DNA of 64,000 nucleotides from an uncultured Clostridia bacterium (GCA_944380875.1 CALWJA010000032.1:1-64000); one strand, 5' to 3'; shown: positions 36,608-46,571, counted from the stretch's first letter. Program-made: numbers and translations. The notes: generated from the letters alone by a model not told the origin.

Positions 36608-36706
36608 ACCTACCGGATTCCTTTCTTCTAAAGCTATATTCAAATTATGGAAGCTTGCTCTCATCTATGCAGCTTCCTTGCATCTCAAAGAAAATTCCTG
36701 CCTGGA

Positions 36707-37696
36707 TCAGCTTTCCGCTCCCTGCAAAAAGGTGATTTCTCCCGTATCCGCGTCCATCTCAACCATGGCTCCCAAGGGCAGGCTCATGGTGGGCAGAGAG
36801 TGCCCGCATGCCAAATTTTCCAAAATAGGGATATTTTGAGGCAAAAGCTCCCGCAGAACTTCTTCTAAAGACAGGGAACCTTCTTCACAGGCATCGCAAT
36901 CAGTCCACCAGCCAAGGAGAATGCCGGCGCAGTCCCGGAATTTTTCCGCATTTTTCATCTGGGTCAGCATACGGTCAATGCGGTAAGGGGACTCATCCAC
37001 ATCCTCCAGGAAGAGAATACGGCCCCGGGTATCAATTTCCCAAGGGGTTCCAAGAGAAGAGGAGACAAGGGAAAGATTTCCCCCGCAAAGAATGCCCTGA
37101 GCCTTCCCGGGCGAAAAGCTCCGCAAAGCCTTTTCCGGCGGATTCTTAACAGGCCCGGAAGGAATTTCAAACAGAACAGAGCGAAAGGATTCCAGGGTAT
37201 ACCCATCCAATTCCCCGGAAAGAGCTTTATACAGTTCCGTGGAAGGCATGGGCGTATGATAGGTGCAGAAACCGCAAATCTGATTCAACACCGTATGCAG
37301 CGCGGTCACGTCGCTGTAACCGGCGAAAAATTTGGGATGTTCCCGGATAGCGGCGTAATCCAGCTGGTCCAGAAAGCGCTGGGCTCCGTATCCGCCCCGG
37401 ATACACAAAATTCCATCTATAGTGGGATCCAAAAAAGCCTGGTTTACATCCCGAGCGCGAAGATCGTCCTCACCGGCTAAATATCCGTGGCGGGCGCGGC
37501 AGCTTTCGTATATAACGGGCTCCAAGCCAAAATAGCGTACAGCTTCCTCTGCCGGCTGAAGCCTTTCCTCCGGAACAGGGCCCGAAGGCGCGATAAGCGC
37601 AACCCTTGCCCCCGGAAAAAGCGGTTTTACAGGCCGGGGCACTTTTCCATTCCAAGGAGCAGAACATGTAGGTGACAGGTTCATGGGATTTCGCAT
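36707..37696 (-). CDS. S66 LD-carboxypeptidase (LdcA/YkfA-like)
   Basis: This 329-residue protein has the S66 catalytic set: nucleophile Ser in FFAGYSDVTALH, Glu in RILFLEDVDESPYRID, His in NLACGHSLPTMSLPLG. Such enzymes remove the terminal D-Ala from murein tetrapeptides in the cytoplasm; some relatives (MccF) give microcin resistance. Placement between the oligopeptide transporter and NlpC/P60 favours murein recycling. ATG 37696 follows AAGG with 6 bases; ATG 37684 is an alternative. The frame is open to 37876 without a good site. Confidence 0.9.
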   Translation of the reverse strand: MRNPMNLSPTCSAPWNGKVPRPVKPLFPGARVALIAPSGPVPEERLQPAEEAVRYFGLEPVIYESCRARHGYLAGEDDLRARDVNQAFLDPTIDGILCIRGGYGAQRFLDQLDYAAIREHPKFFAGYSDVTALHTVLNQICGFCTYHTPMPSTELYKALSGELDGYTLESFRSVLFEIPSGPVKNPPEKALRSFSPGKAQGILCGGNLSLVSSSLGTPWEIDTRGRILFLEDVDESPYRIDRMLTQMKNAEKFRDCAGILLGWWTDCDACEEGSLSLEEVLRELLPQNIPILENLACGHSLPTMSLPLGAMVEMDADTGEITFLQGAES

Positions 37697-37886
37697 TCCT
37701 TTCCTTTTAATTTCATACCCGGATTTCCAGGGATTTTCTGTCTTTTTCCGGTTGGACATAAATATGAAACAGAAGCGGCAAGAACCGCAAAGCTCTGAAA
37801 TACACCATATGCATCCCGCCATAGGAATATGCCGCATTCCCTTTTTTTCGCAAAAATTCCTATGCACCTTCTGCAAAAGGCAGAAA

Positions 37887-37919
37887 CCGCCGCTGCGGAG
37901 CCATTCCGTCAGCGGCGGC
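37887..37919 (-). terminator. Hairpin between oppF and ldcA
   Basis: On the minus strand CCGCCGCTG and CAGCGGCGG arms with an inner CGGA/TCCG extension form a strong stem, but only TTTC follows, so it is a weak terminator or processing site. The rest of 37697-37983 shows no gene. Confidence 0.6.
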
Positions 37920-37983
37920 CTATTCCAATATTGATTCTGGCATAGATAGCAAGAAAATCGTCTTTTCCCTTGCCCCTGCGGTG

Positions 37984-38928
37984 TTATCCAAGCTTTTCAA
38001 GCTGACGCCGGTATTTTTCCAGCTCCGGCTCATTGGCCAAAATGAAATGGCCAGGCTCGATCTCCGTCCATGTAGGCGGATTATCTTCATATTTATGGAT
38101 GGAGGGATCATATACCAGAAGTTTTTTCTTCTTTTCCGATATGGGATCCGGCAAGGGAATAGCAGAAAGAAGCGCTTGCGTATAGGGATGCAAAGGCGCT
38201 GCAAACAGCCTCTCCGTATCGCAGAGTTCCACAAGACGTCCCTTATGGATTACAGCGATCCGGTCGGTGATAAACCGCATAACGGAAAGGTCATGGGCAA
38301 TGAAAAGATACGTAAGCCCTCTTTCCTTCTGCAGACGGGAAAGAAGATTCAACACCTGCGCGCGGATAGAAACATCCAAAGCGGAAATGGGTTCGTCTGC
38401 AATGATAAATTCCGGTTCCATGATGAGAGCCCGGGCAATACCGATTCTCTGCCGCTGCCCGCCGGAAAATTCATGGGGGAACCGGCTGGAAAACTCGGGA
38501 AGAAGGCCTACGTCTGAAAGGGATTCTTCCACCGCTTTTTTCCGATCTCCCTCAGAGGGACGGTGTTCTCCGCTGTAAAGCCCTTCGGAGACAATATAGT
38601 CCACTTTGGCCCGTTCGTTCAAAGAGGCCATAGGATCCTGGAAAATCATCTGGATCTGCCTGGTCAGGGCTTTGTCTTTCTTTCGGGAAATCTTGCCGCT
38701 GATACGTTCGCCCTTATAGAGGATCTCTCCCCCGGAAATGGGGTTGATGCGGATAATAGCCCTTCCGATGGTGGTCTTGCCGGAACCGGATTCACCTACA
38801 AGCCCAAAGGTTTCCCCTTTATATATATCAAACGATACATCGTCCACAGCCCGGAATTTATGGGAACGGTTTCCAAAGGTTACCTCCAGGTGCTTCACCT
38901 GGAGCAAAAGCTCTTTTTTCTCATTCAT
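37984..38928 (-). CDS. oppF: Oligopeptide ABC transporter ATP-binding protein OppF
   Basis: This 314-residue ATPase has Walker A ([17 protein letters not shown]), the Q-loop ([13 protein letters not shown]), the signature [26 protein letters not shown] and Walker B ([12 protein letters not shown]), plus the C-terminal oligopeptide-transporter extension ([16 protein letters not shown]). ATG 38928 overlaps the end of oppD and has GGAGG 8 bases upstream. With OppD it drives peptide import. Confidence 0.95.
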   Translation of the reverse strand: MNEKKELLLQVKHLEVTFGNRSHKFRAVDDVSFDIYKGETFGLVGESGSGKTTIGRAIIRINPISGGEILYKGERISGKISRKKDKALTRQIQMIFQDPMASLNERAKVDYIVSEGLYSGEHRPSEGDRKKAVEESLSDVGLLPEFSSRFPHEFSGGQRQRIGIARALIMEPEFIIADEPISALDVSIRAQVLNLLSRLQKERGLTYLFIAHDLSVMRFITDRIAVIHKGRLVELCDTERLFAAPLHPYTQALLSAIPLPDPISEKKKKLLVYDPSIHKYEDNPPTWTEIEPGHFILANEPELEKYRRQLEKLG

Positions 38929-40009
38929 CGGAAGCACCTCCTGCGGCCGTTTTTACAAAATCGGGATTCAAAAGGGGCTTCAGATTCCGTATATTCCGGA
39001 TGGATTCCGGCGGTTCCACCTTGGGCGCCCTGGGATCCAGAAGCCAGGTTCTGGCTTTATGGGTGGGGCTCACCTCAAAATAAGGCGGCCTCTCTTTAAA
39101 ATCAATATTAAGAGCCTGGGGGTTACGAGGCGCAAAAGCGTCCCCTTCCACATGGTAGAAAAGGTTTGGCGGAGTCCCCTTGATGGAGAAAAGCTCCTGT
39201 CCCTTAACACCAAGCTGCGGAAGGCTGGAAAGAAGCGCCCAGGTATAGGGATGCTGAGGATTATAAAAAACTTCCTCGCATGTGCCGATTTCTACGATAT
39301 CGCCTGCATACATAACGGCAATGCGGTCTGCCACATTGGCCACCACACCCAGATCATGGGTGATATAAATGGTTGTCAGATCATATTTTTCCTTCAGTTC
39401 CTTCAGCAAATGGAGAATCTGTGCCTGGATGGTCACATCCAAAGCCGTAGTCGGTTCATCGCAAATCAAAATCTTCGGATTACAGGCCACAGCAATGGCA
39501 ATAACGACCCTCTGCCGCATACCTCCGGAAAATTCGTGGGGATACTGGGAAAAACGCTTTTCAGGCTCAGGAATTCCCACGTCCCGAAGAATCTCGATAG
39601 CTGCATCCTTCATCTGCTTTTTAGGCATGTTTCTATGAAGCTTCAAAGCCTCGCATATCTGCTTTCCTACCGTTTTAAGCGGGTTCAGGCTGGTCATGGG
39701 ATCCTGCAAAACCATGGCGATTTGGCCGCCGCGGATATTTCTCCATTGTTTGTCCTGGGTATACTGGGCCAGATTTTTCCCATCGTATTCTATACTGCCG
39801 CCGGAAACATATCCGTTGGAATCCAGCAGACCCATAAACGTTTTAACAAAAACGGATTTTCCGGAACCGGATTCTCCCACTATTGCCAGGCTTTCGCCTT
39901 TATATAGATCCAGGGAAACTCCCCGGATCGCATGCAGAACCTTTCCCCGCAGATTGAATTTTACCTCCAAATCCCGGACAGAGAGGATCACTTCCTGTTT
40001 CGTATCCAT
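38921..40009 (-). CDS. oppD: Oligopeptide ABC transporter ATP-binding protein OppD
   Basis: This 362-residue ATPase has Walker A ([19 protein letters not shown]), the signature [17 protein letters not shown] and Walker B ([12 protein letters not shown]). The C-terminal extension has the conserved Cys/Pro-type oligopeptide region, here [20 protein letters not shown]. It begins 12 bases after oppC and its last codons overlap oppF, so translation of the two ATPases is coupled. Confidence 0.95.
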   Translation of the reverse strand: MDTKQEVILSVRDLEVKFNLRGKVLHAIRGVSLDLYKGESLAIVGESGSGKSVFVKTFMGLLDSNGYVSGGSIEYDGKNLAQYTQDKQWRNIRGGQIAMVLQDPMTSLNPLKTVGKQICEALKLHRNMPKKQMKDAAIEILRDVGIPEPEKRFSQYPHEFSGGMRQRVVIAIAVACNPKILICDEPTTALDVTIQAQILHLLKELKEKYDLTTIYITHDLGVVANVADRIAVMYAGDIVEIGTCEEVFYNPQHPYTWALLSSLPQLGVKGQELFSIKGTPPNLFYHVEGDAFAPRNPQALNIDFKERPPYFEVSPTHKARTWLLDPRAPKVEPPESIRNIRNLKPLLNPDFVKTAAGGASDE

Positions 40010-40021
40010 AGCAATTCCTCC

Positions 40022-41020
40022 TTACCGGTGATTCTTGGGATCAGCCGCATCCGCAAAAGCATTTCCTACAATGTAGAAAGCGATGGTAACGATGGAAAGA
40101 ACCACCGTTGGGAAAATCAGCTGATAGCGGAGTGTGGGGTCCATCATAAGTTTTCGGCCTTCATTAATCAAATTTCCCAGTGAAGGCGTATAGGGAGGAA
40201 CGCCCAAACCTATATATGTAATGAAAACCTCATTGGATATGGCTGAAGGGATGGTCAGAGCAATCCGCAGCATGATGACGGAAACCAGATACGGAAGCAG
40301 GTTCCGAAAAATGATTCGGAAGGTAGGGGTTCCCAAACACCGGGAAGCCAAATTGTAATCCCTGTCCCGTATAATAATAATCTGGTTGCGGATAAAACGC
40401 GCCATCTGCAGCCAGCTTGTCAGACACATGGCAAAAATCAGCGTGGAGATGCTCGGCTTCATAATATAGGAAATCAATATTAAAAGGATTGTCTGCGGAA
40501 TATTGTCAAATACATTGTAAAGCTCTGTAAAAAGGAAATCCAGCTTGCGCACATATCCCCATAAAACGCCAACCAGGATGCCCAATACCACTTCAACACC
40601 CGCAACGGCAAACCCGATAAAGAGCGATGTGCGGGTACCGCTCCAAATACGGCTCCACATATCACGGCCGATAGAATCTGTACCAAACCAAAACTCTCCA
40701 TTAGGAGAAAGGTTTGCAAGCCTGTTGCCTTCTGCATCCTCATAAATCAGCAGCGGATCCTTTTGGTTGGGGAGAATCGGCTGAATAAAGGTAAACAAAA
40801 GCAGGATCGCCACTACAAACACAAAAAATACTGCTACTTTGTTCTTTTTAAAGGCCTGCACCGTGCTTCGCCAATAGGAATAGTTGGAATACCCTCCCCG
40901 TTCAGCATCCGCCTCATCATGGTGAGCAAAAGCGAAAGCTTCCTCAGGAGCAAAAGAGGATTGCATATGCGCTTCTATACTATCCTGCAGGATTTTGGTT
41001 TTCTTGTTCCGATAAGCCAT
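40022..41020 (-). CDS. oppC: Oligopeptide ABC transporter permease OppC
   Basis: This 332-residue permease has a charged N-terminal extension, a first helix (KVAVFFVFVVAILLLFTFI) and five further helices. The EAA loop contains SNEVFITYIGLGVPPYTPSLGNLI. The segment FWFGTDSIGRDMWSRIWSGTR is typical of the OppC/DppC family. The gene starts 3 bases after oppB. Confidence 0.95.
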   Translation of the reverse strand: MAYRNKKTKILQDSIEAHMQSSFAPEEAFAFAHHDEADAERGGYSNYSYWRSTVQAFKKNKVAVFFVFVVAILLLFTFIQPILPNQKDPLLIYEDAEGNRLANLSPNGEFWFGTDSIGRDMWSRIWSGTRTSLFIGFAVAGVEVVLGILVGVLWGYVRKLDFLFTELYNVFDNIPQTILLILISYIMKPSISTLIFAMCLTSWLQMARFIRNQIIIIRDRDYNLASRCLGTPTFRIIFRNLLPYLVSVIMLRIALTIPSAISNEVFITYIGLGVPPYTPSLGNLINEGRKLMMDPTLRYQLIFPTVVLSIVTIAFYIVGNAFADAADPKNHR

Positions 41021-41023
41021 TTC

Positions 41024-42049
41024 TCAGCGCGCCTCCTCTTTCTTGCCCAATTTAATACGGGGATCCGCAATACTCATAAGGATATCACCCAGGATCAGGG
41101 CAACAATACTGATGACAGAATAAATCAACACCAATGCCTGAACCATAGTGTTATCCTGCCGCTGGATGACATTTACCAGCAAGCCGCCCATTCCCGGAAT
41201 ACTGTAAAGACTTTCCACATATATGGATCCCATCACTGTAAAAAGAATGGAACCCGGCAGATATTGAATCATAGGGACAAACGCATTGCGGAATACATGC
41301 CGGAACATAATTCCAGAGCTGCTGACACCTTTCGCCTTGGCCAGCTGCACATAATCCTTGTTTATTTCGTCCGTCATATACCGGCGCAGCCACATAGCAT
41401 AATAGGCGATGTTGCCTAAAGCCAAAGATACTACCGGCAGAATCCATGTGGCATAATTATTTTTATTAAACAAGGTAGGGATACCGAATAGATCCGTCCC
41501 GTAAAGCTGAATAAAAAGGTAATAAACAGCCGAAGGCACAGCCTGGATTACCACAATAAAAATTGTGCCGATCTTTTCCCATATGGTAGCAAAAAACATT
41601 CCCACTGCATCCATACAGCGGCGCAGAGGTGTTCTTTTAACCAATGCAGGCACACCTTTTTTCTGCCTGGCCAGAGATGCCAGTGCCATGCCCACACCCA
41701 ACGGGATTCCAACCAGCAGACTCAAACCCACGGAGAGAAGCCCAAGCTCTATAGAGACAGGAGCTTTTTCCGCAATGATCTGCGTAATAGGCACATTTAC
41801 CCGATACACAAGGGAGGTTCCCAGATCCCCCTGGAAAACGCCGCTGATAAAATTCCACAGCTGCACGGGAAGAGGATCCAACAGGCCCATACTGGTCAGG
41901 CTGGCCTGGATCTGCCCGGGACTGAGCTTATCATAGTTGGGAAAATATCCCTCAATAGGCATCAGCCGCAGCAAGGAAAAGATGATGGTTATAACTATCG
42001 CCAATGTAACAAGCGACCGCAAAAGGCGCTTGGCAATATATTTCAGCAT
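41024..42049 (-). CDS. oppB: Oligopeptide ABC transporter permease OppB
   Basis: This 341-residue permease has an OppB-type start (MLKYIAKRLLRSLVTLAIVITIIFSLLRL, in part), a central EAA region with VESLYSIPGMGGLLVNVI, and about six helices. It has an extra hydrophilic insert after the second helix (ASLARQKKGVPALVKRTPLRR) compared with standard OppB. AAGGAG precedes the ATG. It follows a 316-base structured gap after oppA. Confidence 0.94.
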   Translation of the reverse strand: MLKYIAKRLLRSLVTLAIVITIIFSLLRLMPIEGYFPNYDKLSPGQIQASLTSMGLLDPLPVQLWNFISGVFQGDLGTSLVYRVNVPITQIIAEKAPVSIELGLLSVGLSLLVGIPLGVGMALASLARQKKGVPALVKRTPLRRCMDAVGMFFATIWEKIGTIFIVVIQAVPSAVYYLFIQLYGTDLFGIPTLFNKNNYATWILPVVSLALGNIAYYAMWLRRYMTDEINKDYVQLAKAKGVSSSGIMFRHVFRNAFVPMIQYLPGSILFTVMGSIYVESLYSIPGMGGLLVNVIQRQDNTMVQALVLIYSVISIVALILGDILMSIADPRIKLGKKEEAR

Positions 42050-42290
42050 AGCACCGGCTCCTTTTTGATAAATTAGCCCCTTAGGGCCAGCAAATTCCGA
42101 CAGCCGTTTTCAAAAAACGGCCCCCTCCCTTATCTTTCGCCTGAGACACAAAGTTTACGAGCCCATACGAATTCCAGCCGCGCAGAACATTTTCCGTGTG
42201 GGGTCGTAAACCTTGTGCTGCCTGCGCTGTAAAATCAGCTTTTCATGTGGGTTGCATCTTAAAGTATGTGCCACTTTCTGGTCCAGTCAA
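42050..42290 (-). promoter_or_regulatory. Internal promoter and structured leader of oppB
   Basis: TTGACT (42290-42285) and TACTTT (42266-42261) have an 18-base spacer. Downstream, 14-base arms CACAAAGTTTACGA (42147-42160) and TCGTAAACCTTGTG (42204-42217), with one G-U type mismatch, can close a 43-base domain. A second hairpin CCGTTTT/AAAACGG lies near 42100-42120. No known riboswitch core was recognised. Confidence 0.5.
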
Positions 42291-42313
42291 GACGCCATTT
42301 GAAAACGGGAACG

Positions 42314-42334
42314 GGGCGGAGGTATCCTCCGCCC
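42314..42334 (-). terminator. Attenuating hairpin after oppA
   Basis: GGGCGGAGG and CCTCCGCCC form a perfect 9-bp stem with a TAT loop; only CGTTCCCGTTTTC follows on the minus strand. It probably reduces read-through so that the binding protein is made in excess over the membrane parts. Confidence 0.7.
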
Positions 42335-42365
42335 TTCTTTCCCGCGGGAAATTTCCCGACATACA

Positions 42366-44273
42366 TTATTCTTCGCTTGCCTGTGCCTTTTCTCTTCCAG
42401 CCTGCCACTCTTCATAGGCTTTGTTGTATTCTTCTTCGCTCATAGATTTTTCCATCAGCTTTTTTCCCTTATAGCGATGAATGGCAATTCCGTAAGGAGC
42501 ATACTGGCCGTCAAAAGGATTCAGTGTAGAAGCGATGTAATTGCCGCCATCCAGAGAATACGGCACTACAATGGCATGATCCAGAAGCATAGCTTCCGCC
42601 TCTGCAAAGAGAGTATACCGTTTCTCTATATCGGAAACTTCTTTAACCGCTTCCTGAACCTTGGCATAGTATTCGTCTATAACAGCCTTGGTGGCACTAT
42701 CTTCGCTCTTATCCACAAAGTTGTAGCTGTTATCAACTGCAAAGGGAACCGTCCAGGTCTCCGGATCCTCATAGTCGCAGCCCCAGTTGCACTTCATCAG
42801 CGCATATTTGCCGCTGCGGCGGATAGATCCCAGGAAATCTGTAGCAGGGCCGGCTTCGCAGATAACATCAATAAAGTCGCTTCCCAGCACTTCTTCCAAC
42901 TGCTGCTCAATAACCGTGCATTCCTTATCCCAATCGGTAACCTGGGGGTTATATGTAAAGAGAACCTTAATGGGGAAGGTAGCGCCGGCAGCTTCCAGTT
43001 CCTTCTTGGCAGCGTCCTTATACTCCTTGGCTGCCGCCTCATCGTAAAAATCCCCATCCGTATAGGCTTTCAGAGGCTCCAGCTGGGTATAATCCGTTCC
43101 GTTTACGGAACAGAAGTCCGGAGGTGTAATGGTATTGATTACCATGGAATCCGCGTTCATGGGGTTGGAAACCTTTTTGGCTTCCAGACGGTTCAGAGCT
43201 GCCATAACCGCCTTGCGGAAATTCTCGTTGTTTACAGCCAGTTTCCAGTTTTCCGGCTCATAGGAAGCATCAAACTGGGGATCAAAGTTGAACGCAAAGA
43301 AATAGGAATAGGAAGCGTCTGCACGGGTAGGATGTACCAGATCCGCCGTTTCGCTGTCATTCATCCAGCTGTTGAGAATCTGAGAGCCGATAGTGGCCTC
43401 ATCGGTCTCACCGCGCTTGAACATTTCAGGAGCCAGCGTTGTGGCTTCCGCATTGTAGGTAGCTACAATCTGCTCGATATATACCTTGTCCTTATCCCAA
43501 TAGAGCGGGTTCTTAGTAAGGACGCGCTGGGTCTGAGGAGAAAGCTCGCTCAGATAATATGCGCCGCAGTAAAGGAGCTTAGTATTATCCGTACCGAAAA
43601 GATCGCCGCATTCTGTCAGGAAAGGCTCATACGCCGGCAGATAGCAGCCATAGGAAAGAACGGTTAGAAAATAGGGGGTCGGCTTCTCGAGAGTAAACTG
43701 CAGGGTATAGTCGTCAACAGCCTTTACACCCACATCCTCGAATTTGACTTCTTCCACTTTTTCAATGGGATTGCCTTCTTCATCCACGGTCTTTTTCCCA
43801 TTATCGCTTACTACCAGATACGTAGTATAAGCTAGATACTCGGATGCGTTTTTCACGATACCTTCATACATATAGTTGGTGCTGGATTCGTTTTTGGCAT
43901 CAAGAGCGTATTTAGCCGCTGCTACAAAGTCGTTTGCTGTTACATCGGCAACCTCTGCGCCAGTATTATCCACCCATTTCACACCCTTACGGATATGGAA
44001 TGTCCAGGTTGTCTGGTCTTCTGTTTCCCAGCTTTCCGCAATAGATGGCTGGATTCCGCCGTATTCGTCATACTCTATCAAGCAGTCGATGAAATTAGCG
44101 GCCAGACCCATTTCATTTGTGTTACCTGTAACCAGATAATTCAGGGTGGTAACTTCTCCGGAATACAGATATCTGTACGTACTGGAAGAGTCTCCTGAAT
44201 TGTTTCCCTGACAGGAGGTCATTATGCCCAACAGCATAACTGCACTCAGCAACAGAGAAATTACTCTTTTCAT
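42366..44273 (-). CDS. oppA: Oligopeptide-binding lipoprotein OppA
   Basis: This 635-residue SBP_bac_5 protein has a short signal peptide and lipobox (MLLGIMTSCQG). Family features are GGIQPSIAESWETEDQTTWTFHIRKGVKWVDNTG and, later, the central NPLYWDKDKVYIEQI segment (listed in part). It is longer than most OppA proteins (about 540), mainly through Lys/Glu-rich inserts near residue 155. The ATG at 44273 has AGAGG at about 9 bases; ATG 44282 is an alternative. Linked to epimerase and murein peptidase genes, it probably binds cell-wall peptides. Confidence 0.93.
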   Translation of the reverse strand: MKRVISLLLSAVMLLGIMTSCQGNNSGDSSSTYRYLYSGEVTTLNYLVTGNTNEMGLAANFIDCLIEYDEYGGIQPSIAESWETEDQTTWTFHIRKGVKWVDNTGAEVADVTANDFVAAAKYALDAKNESSTNYMYEGIVKNASEYLAYTTYLVVSDNGKKTVDEEGNPIEKVEEVKFEDVGVKAVDDYTLQFTLEKPTPYFLTVLSYGCYLPAYEPFLTECGDLFGTDNTKLLYCGAYYLSELSPQTQRVLTKNPLYWDKDKVYIEQIVATYNAEATTLAPEMFKRGETDEATIGSQILNSWMNDSETADLVHPTRADASYSYFFAFNFDPQFDASYEPENWKLAVNNENFRKAVMAALNRLEAKKVSNPMNADSMVINTITPPDFCSVNGTDYTQLEPLKAYTDGDFYDEAAAKEYKDAAKKELEAAGATFPIKVLFTYNPQVTDWDKECTVIEQQLEEVLGSDFIDVICEAGPATDFLGSIRRSGKYALMKCNWGCDYEDPETWTVPFAVDNSYNFVDKSEDSATKAVIDEYYAKVQEAVKEVSDIEKRYTLFAEAEAMLLDHAIVVPYSLDGGNYIASTLNPFDGQYAPYGIAIHRYKGKKLMEKSMSEEEYNKAYEEWQAGREKAQASEE

Positions 44274-44393
44274 GGTGTTCATCCTCTCTCTTTTTGATTT
44301 ATCCATGAATCCCATATACGAAACTCCAATCCTCATAGACATATACGGGAATCAAGATTCCTTAGGTGAAATATACTGTACGCCTATCCAACC

Positions 44394-44422
44394 TATATAC
44401 ACGATGCACGTGCAAAGACCAA
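44394..44422 (-). promoter_or_regulatory. Promoter of oppA with palindrome in its spacer
   Basis: TTGGTC (44422-44417) and TATATA (44399-44394) have a 17-base spacer that contains the perfect palindrome TGCACGTGCA (44405-44414), a possible operator. Confidence 0.6.
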
Positions 44423-44457
44423 CTCGTTTCTATATCTCAAAACCAAAAATATTCCCT

Positions 44458-45540
44458 TTAAAATGAAGCCGGTATGCCCTCTATGCCCAGGCCGGGCGCA
44501 TCGGTCATCACAATGCGGTTTTCAAGGAACAGGGGCCCCCCTTCAAAAGGATCCTCCTTACAAAGGGAAGGTCCATCCAAATCTGCCCGGGTAATAATGG
44601 ATTTAGCCGCCGCCAGATGTGCCCCTGCCGTAACTGCAAGCTTGCTTTCCAGCATACAGCCAATCATACACTCCACACCAAAAGCCTCTGCAATGGAGCA
44701 GATTTTCAGTGCTCCCCAGATGCCACCTGTTTTCATCAGCTTAATATTGATAAGGTCTGCCGCCCGCTCCCGGATGATTGTCACAGCGTCTTCCGCAGAA
44801 AACACGCTTTCATCAGCCAATATGGGCGTATATACCGCCCCTGTAACCAGTTTCATACCCATAAGGTCGTGGGCGTTTACAGGCTGTTCTACCAAATCAA
44901 TATCCAGCCCCTTATCTTCCATGGCCCGGATGATCCGCACAGCTTCCTTAGCGTTCCAGCCCTGGTTGGCATCCACCCGCAAAGCGATATCCGGCCCTAC
45001 AGCTTTCCGGATCTCTTCTATGCGTTTTACATCTTTCAGGCCTTCCCGGCCTACTTTTACTTTCAGGATGGAATATCCGCGTCTAACGGCATCTACGCTA
45101 TCCCGCACCATTTCATCCACAGGATTTACACTGATGGTAATATCCGTTTCAAATTCCCTGCGGCTGCCACCTAAAAGGCGGTATACAGGTGCTTTATACA
45201 GCTTGCCCCACAGATCATACAAAGCCATATCCACAGCAGCCTTGGCGCTGGTATTTTTTTGTATACAGCTATGGAGCTTGGTCATCACCGCATCCAGGTC
45301 GGCTATATCCATTCCCAAAAGGGCCGGACGGATAAACTCCTCTATAGCACACCGGATGGAGCCTTTTGTGTCCCCTGTGATAACGGCTGTGGGAGGAGCT
45401 TCTCCGTATCCCACTTCCCCCGTATCCGCAGTGATACGAACCACTATATCTTCCACATTTTCAACGGTACGGAGAGCCGTCTTAAACGGCACTGCCAGAG
45501 GAATGAAAATCTCATCTGTCCGTATATCCGCAATTTTCAA
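44458..45540 (-). CDS. Dipeptide (L-Ala-D/L-Glu) epimerase, YkfB-like
   Basis: This 360-residue enolase-superfamily protein has a capping domain and a barrel. The catalytic Lys lies in YSILKVKVGREG; the metal ligands are Asp in LRVDANQGW, Glu in DLVEQPV and Asp in ILADESVFS; the second Lys is in INIKLMKTGG. It converts L-Ala-D-Glu from murein peptides to L-Ala-L-Glu for use as nutrient. The start is TTG 45540, with GGAGGG 6 bases upstream. Its own promoter lies near 45670. Dipeptide specificity is inferred from family and neighbours. Confidence 0.92.
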   Translation of the reverse strand: MKIADIRTDEIFIPLAVPFKTALRTVENVEDIVVRITADTGEVGYGEAPPTAVITGDTKGSIRCAIEEFIRPALLGMDIADLDAVMTKLHSCIQKNTSAKAAVDMALYDLWGKLYKAPVYRLLGGSRREFETDITISVNPVDEMVRDSVDAVRRGYSILKVKVGREGLKDVKRIEEIRKAVGPDIALRVDANQGWNAKEAVRIIRAMEDKGLDIDLVEQPVNAHDLMGMKLVTGAVYTPILADESVFSAEDAVTIIRERAADLINIKLMKTGGIWGALKICSIAEAFGVECMIGCMLESKLAVTAGAHLAAAKSIITRADLDGPSLCKEDPFEGGPLFLENRIVMTDAPGLGIEGIPASF

Positions 45541-45656
45541 AGTTAACCCTCCAACCTGCTTTCAGTTAACCCAAACTGGGAAAACTGATTCGTTCTTACA
45601 AAGTTTAAAATGCAGTTTAAAATTTAAAAATTTCAAATCTTATTATTTTAGGGAAA

Positions 45657-45685
45657 ATTATACCACCAATATTGTGGCCTGTAAA
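45657..45685 (-). promoter_or_regulatory. Promoter of the epimerase gene
   Basis: TTTACA (45685-45680) and TATAAT (45662-45657) have a 17-base spacer. The spacer contains CAATATTG inside a nearly symmetric CCAC/GTGG frame, a candidate operator. The leader to the TTG start is AT-rich with two copies of AGTTTAAAAT. Confidence 0.8.
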
Positions 45686-45752
45686 GATATTCGAACCATA
45701 AAATGAATTTTTTTGAAGTGAAAGATTCATTTTTGCATCATATACTCTTAAT

Positions 45753-46571
45753 TTAGCCCTGCGCTTTCAGCCAGCGATAAATTCCCAAGGAAATATCCTG
45801 CATAAATCTTTCAAATAAAGGTACATCCGTTTTGTTGCCGCAAAAACAAAGAATAAAAGGCGTTTCTCCATATATAATGCCTACATCATGGGTGATGCCG
45901 CTGTCTTCACCTGTTTTGTGGGCCACGGGAACCCCCATTCCATGGAGGAAAAAAGGTATCTTTCCATTGAGACGCTGGTTTTTCAGGATTTGAAGCATCT
46001 TTTCCGAAGCCTTTCGGGAAACCAGTTCTCCTCGGAAAATTTTTTCTAAAAGGAATGCCATCTCACCGGCTGCAATTTGATTTTCCAACCCTTTTGCAGC
46101 AGCCTCCCCATCAAACAACAGGCGGTTCACCGTTGTAATAGAAAGGCCCAAAGACCGCATTCTGCGGTTGACAGCTTCCATTGTAAACTTTTTCAGAAGG
46201 ATATTGGTGGCCGTATTATCGCTGTGGATAATCATGGCCGTATACAAATCCTCCATGGTCACGTTAAGGCCTGTGTGCATATATGTAAGCGCCCCGCAGG
46301 AAGGAAGCTTGTCCTCTTCCTGCAGCACATATTCTGTCTGTGGATCCAAAGTTCCCTCTTCTATGCGAAAAAAAGCTTCCGTCAGAACCGCCAGCTTAAT
46401 AACACTGGCTGCGCAGAGGGATTTGTTTTCCTCATAGGAAACCGTTTCCCCAGTAAGCAGGTTGCGATATAAAAAAGATATTTCTCCCGGCAGCCGGCTG
46501 GCCGCCATAGAAGCTTGCTCAGGAGAAATACCTTCCAGGCTATTCATGTCTATCCTTAAATCACTGGCCAT
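45753..46571 (-). CDS. Class A beta-lactamase-fold serine hydrolase, cytoplasmic
   Basis: This 272-residue protein keeps the class A motifs: SxxK in CAASVIKLAVL (about residue 56), SDN in IIHSDNTATNIL, and KTG in VAHKTGEDSGITHDVG. It has no signal peptide or lipobox, so it cannot meet penicillin in the usual place. A peptidase or esterase acting on imported cell-wall fragments is more likely, given the recycling genes just downstream. The omega-loop Glu of true class A enzymes (ExxLN) is not obvious. GGAGG precedes the ATG by 7 bases. Confidence 0.87.
   Translation of the reverse strand: MASDLRIDMNSLEGISPEQASMAASRLPGEISFLYRNLLTGETVSYEENKSLCAASVIKLAVLTEAFFRIEEGTLDPQTEYVLQEEDKLPSCGALTYMHTGLNVTMEDLYTAMIIHSDNTATNILLKKFTMEAVNRRMRSLGLSITTVNRLLFDGEAAAKGLENQIAAGEMAFLLEKIFRGELVSRKASEKMLQILKNQRLNGKIPFFLHGMGVPVAHKTGEDSGITHDVGIIYGETPFILCFCGNKTDVPLFERFMQDISLGIYRWLKAQG

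Noticed and set aside
45753-46571. Antibiotic-resistance beta-lactamase
   Set aside because: Class A motifs are present, but there is no export signal and the context is murein recycling, so resistance is not supported.
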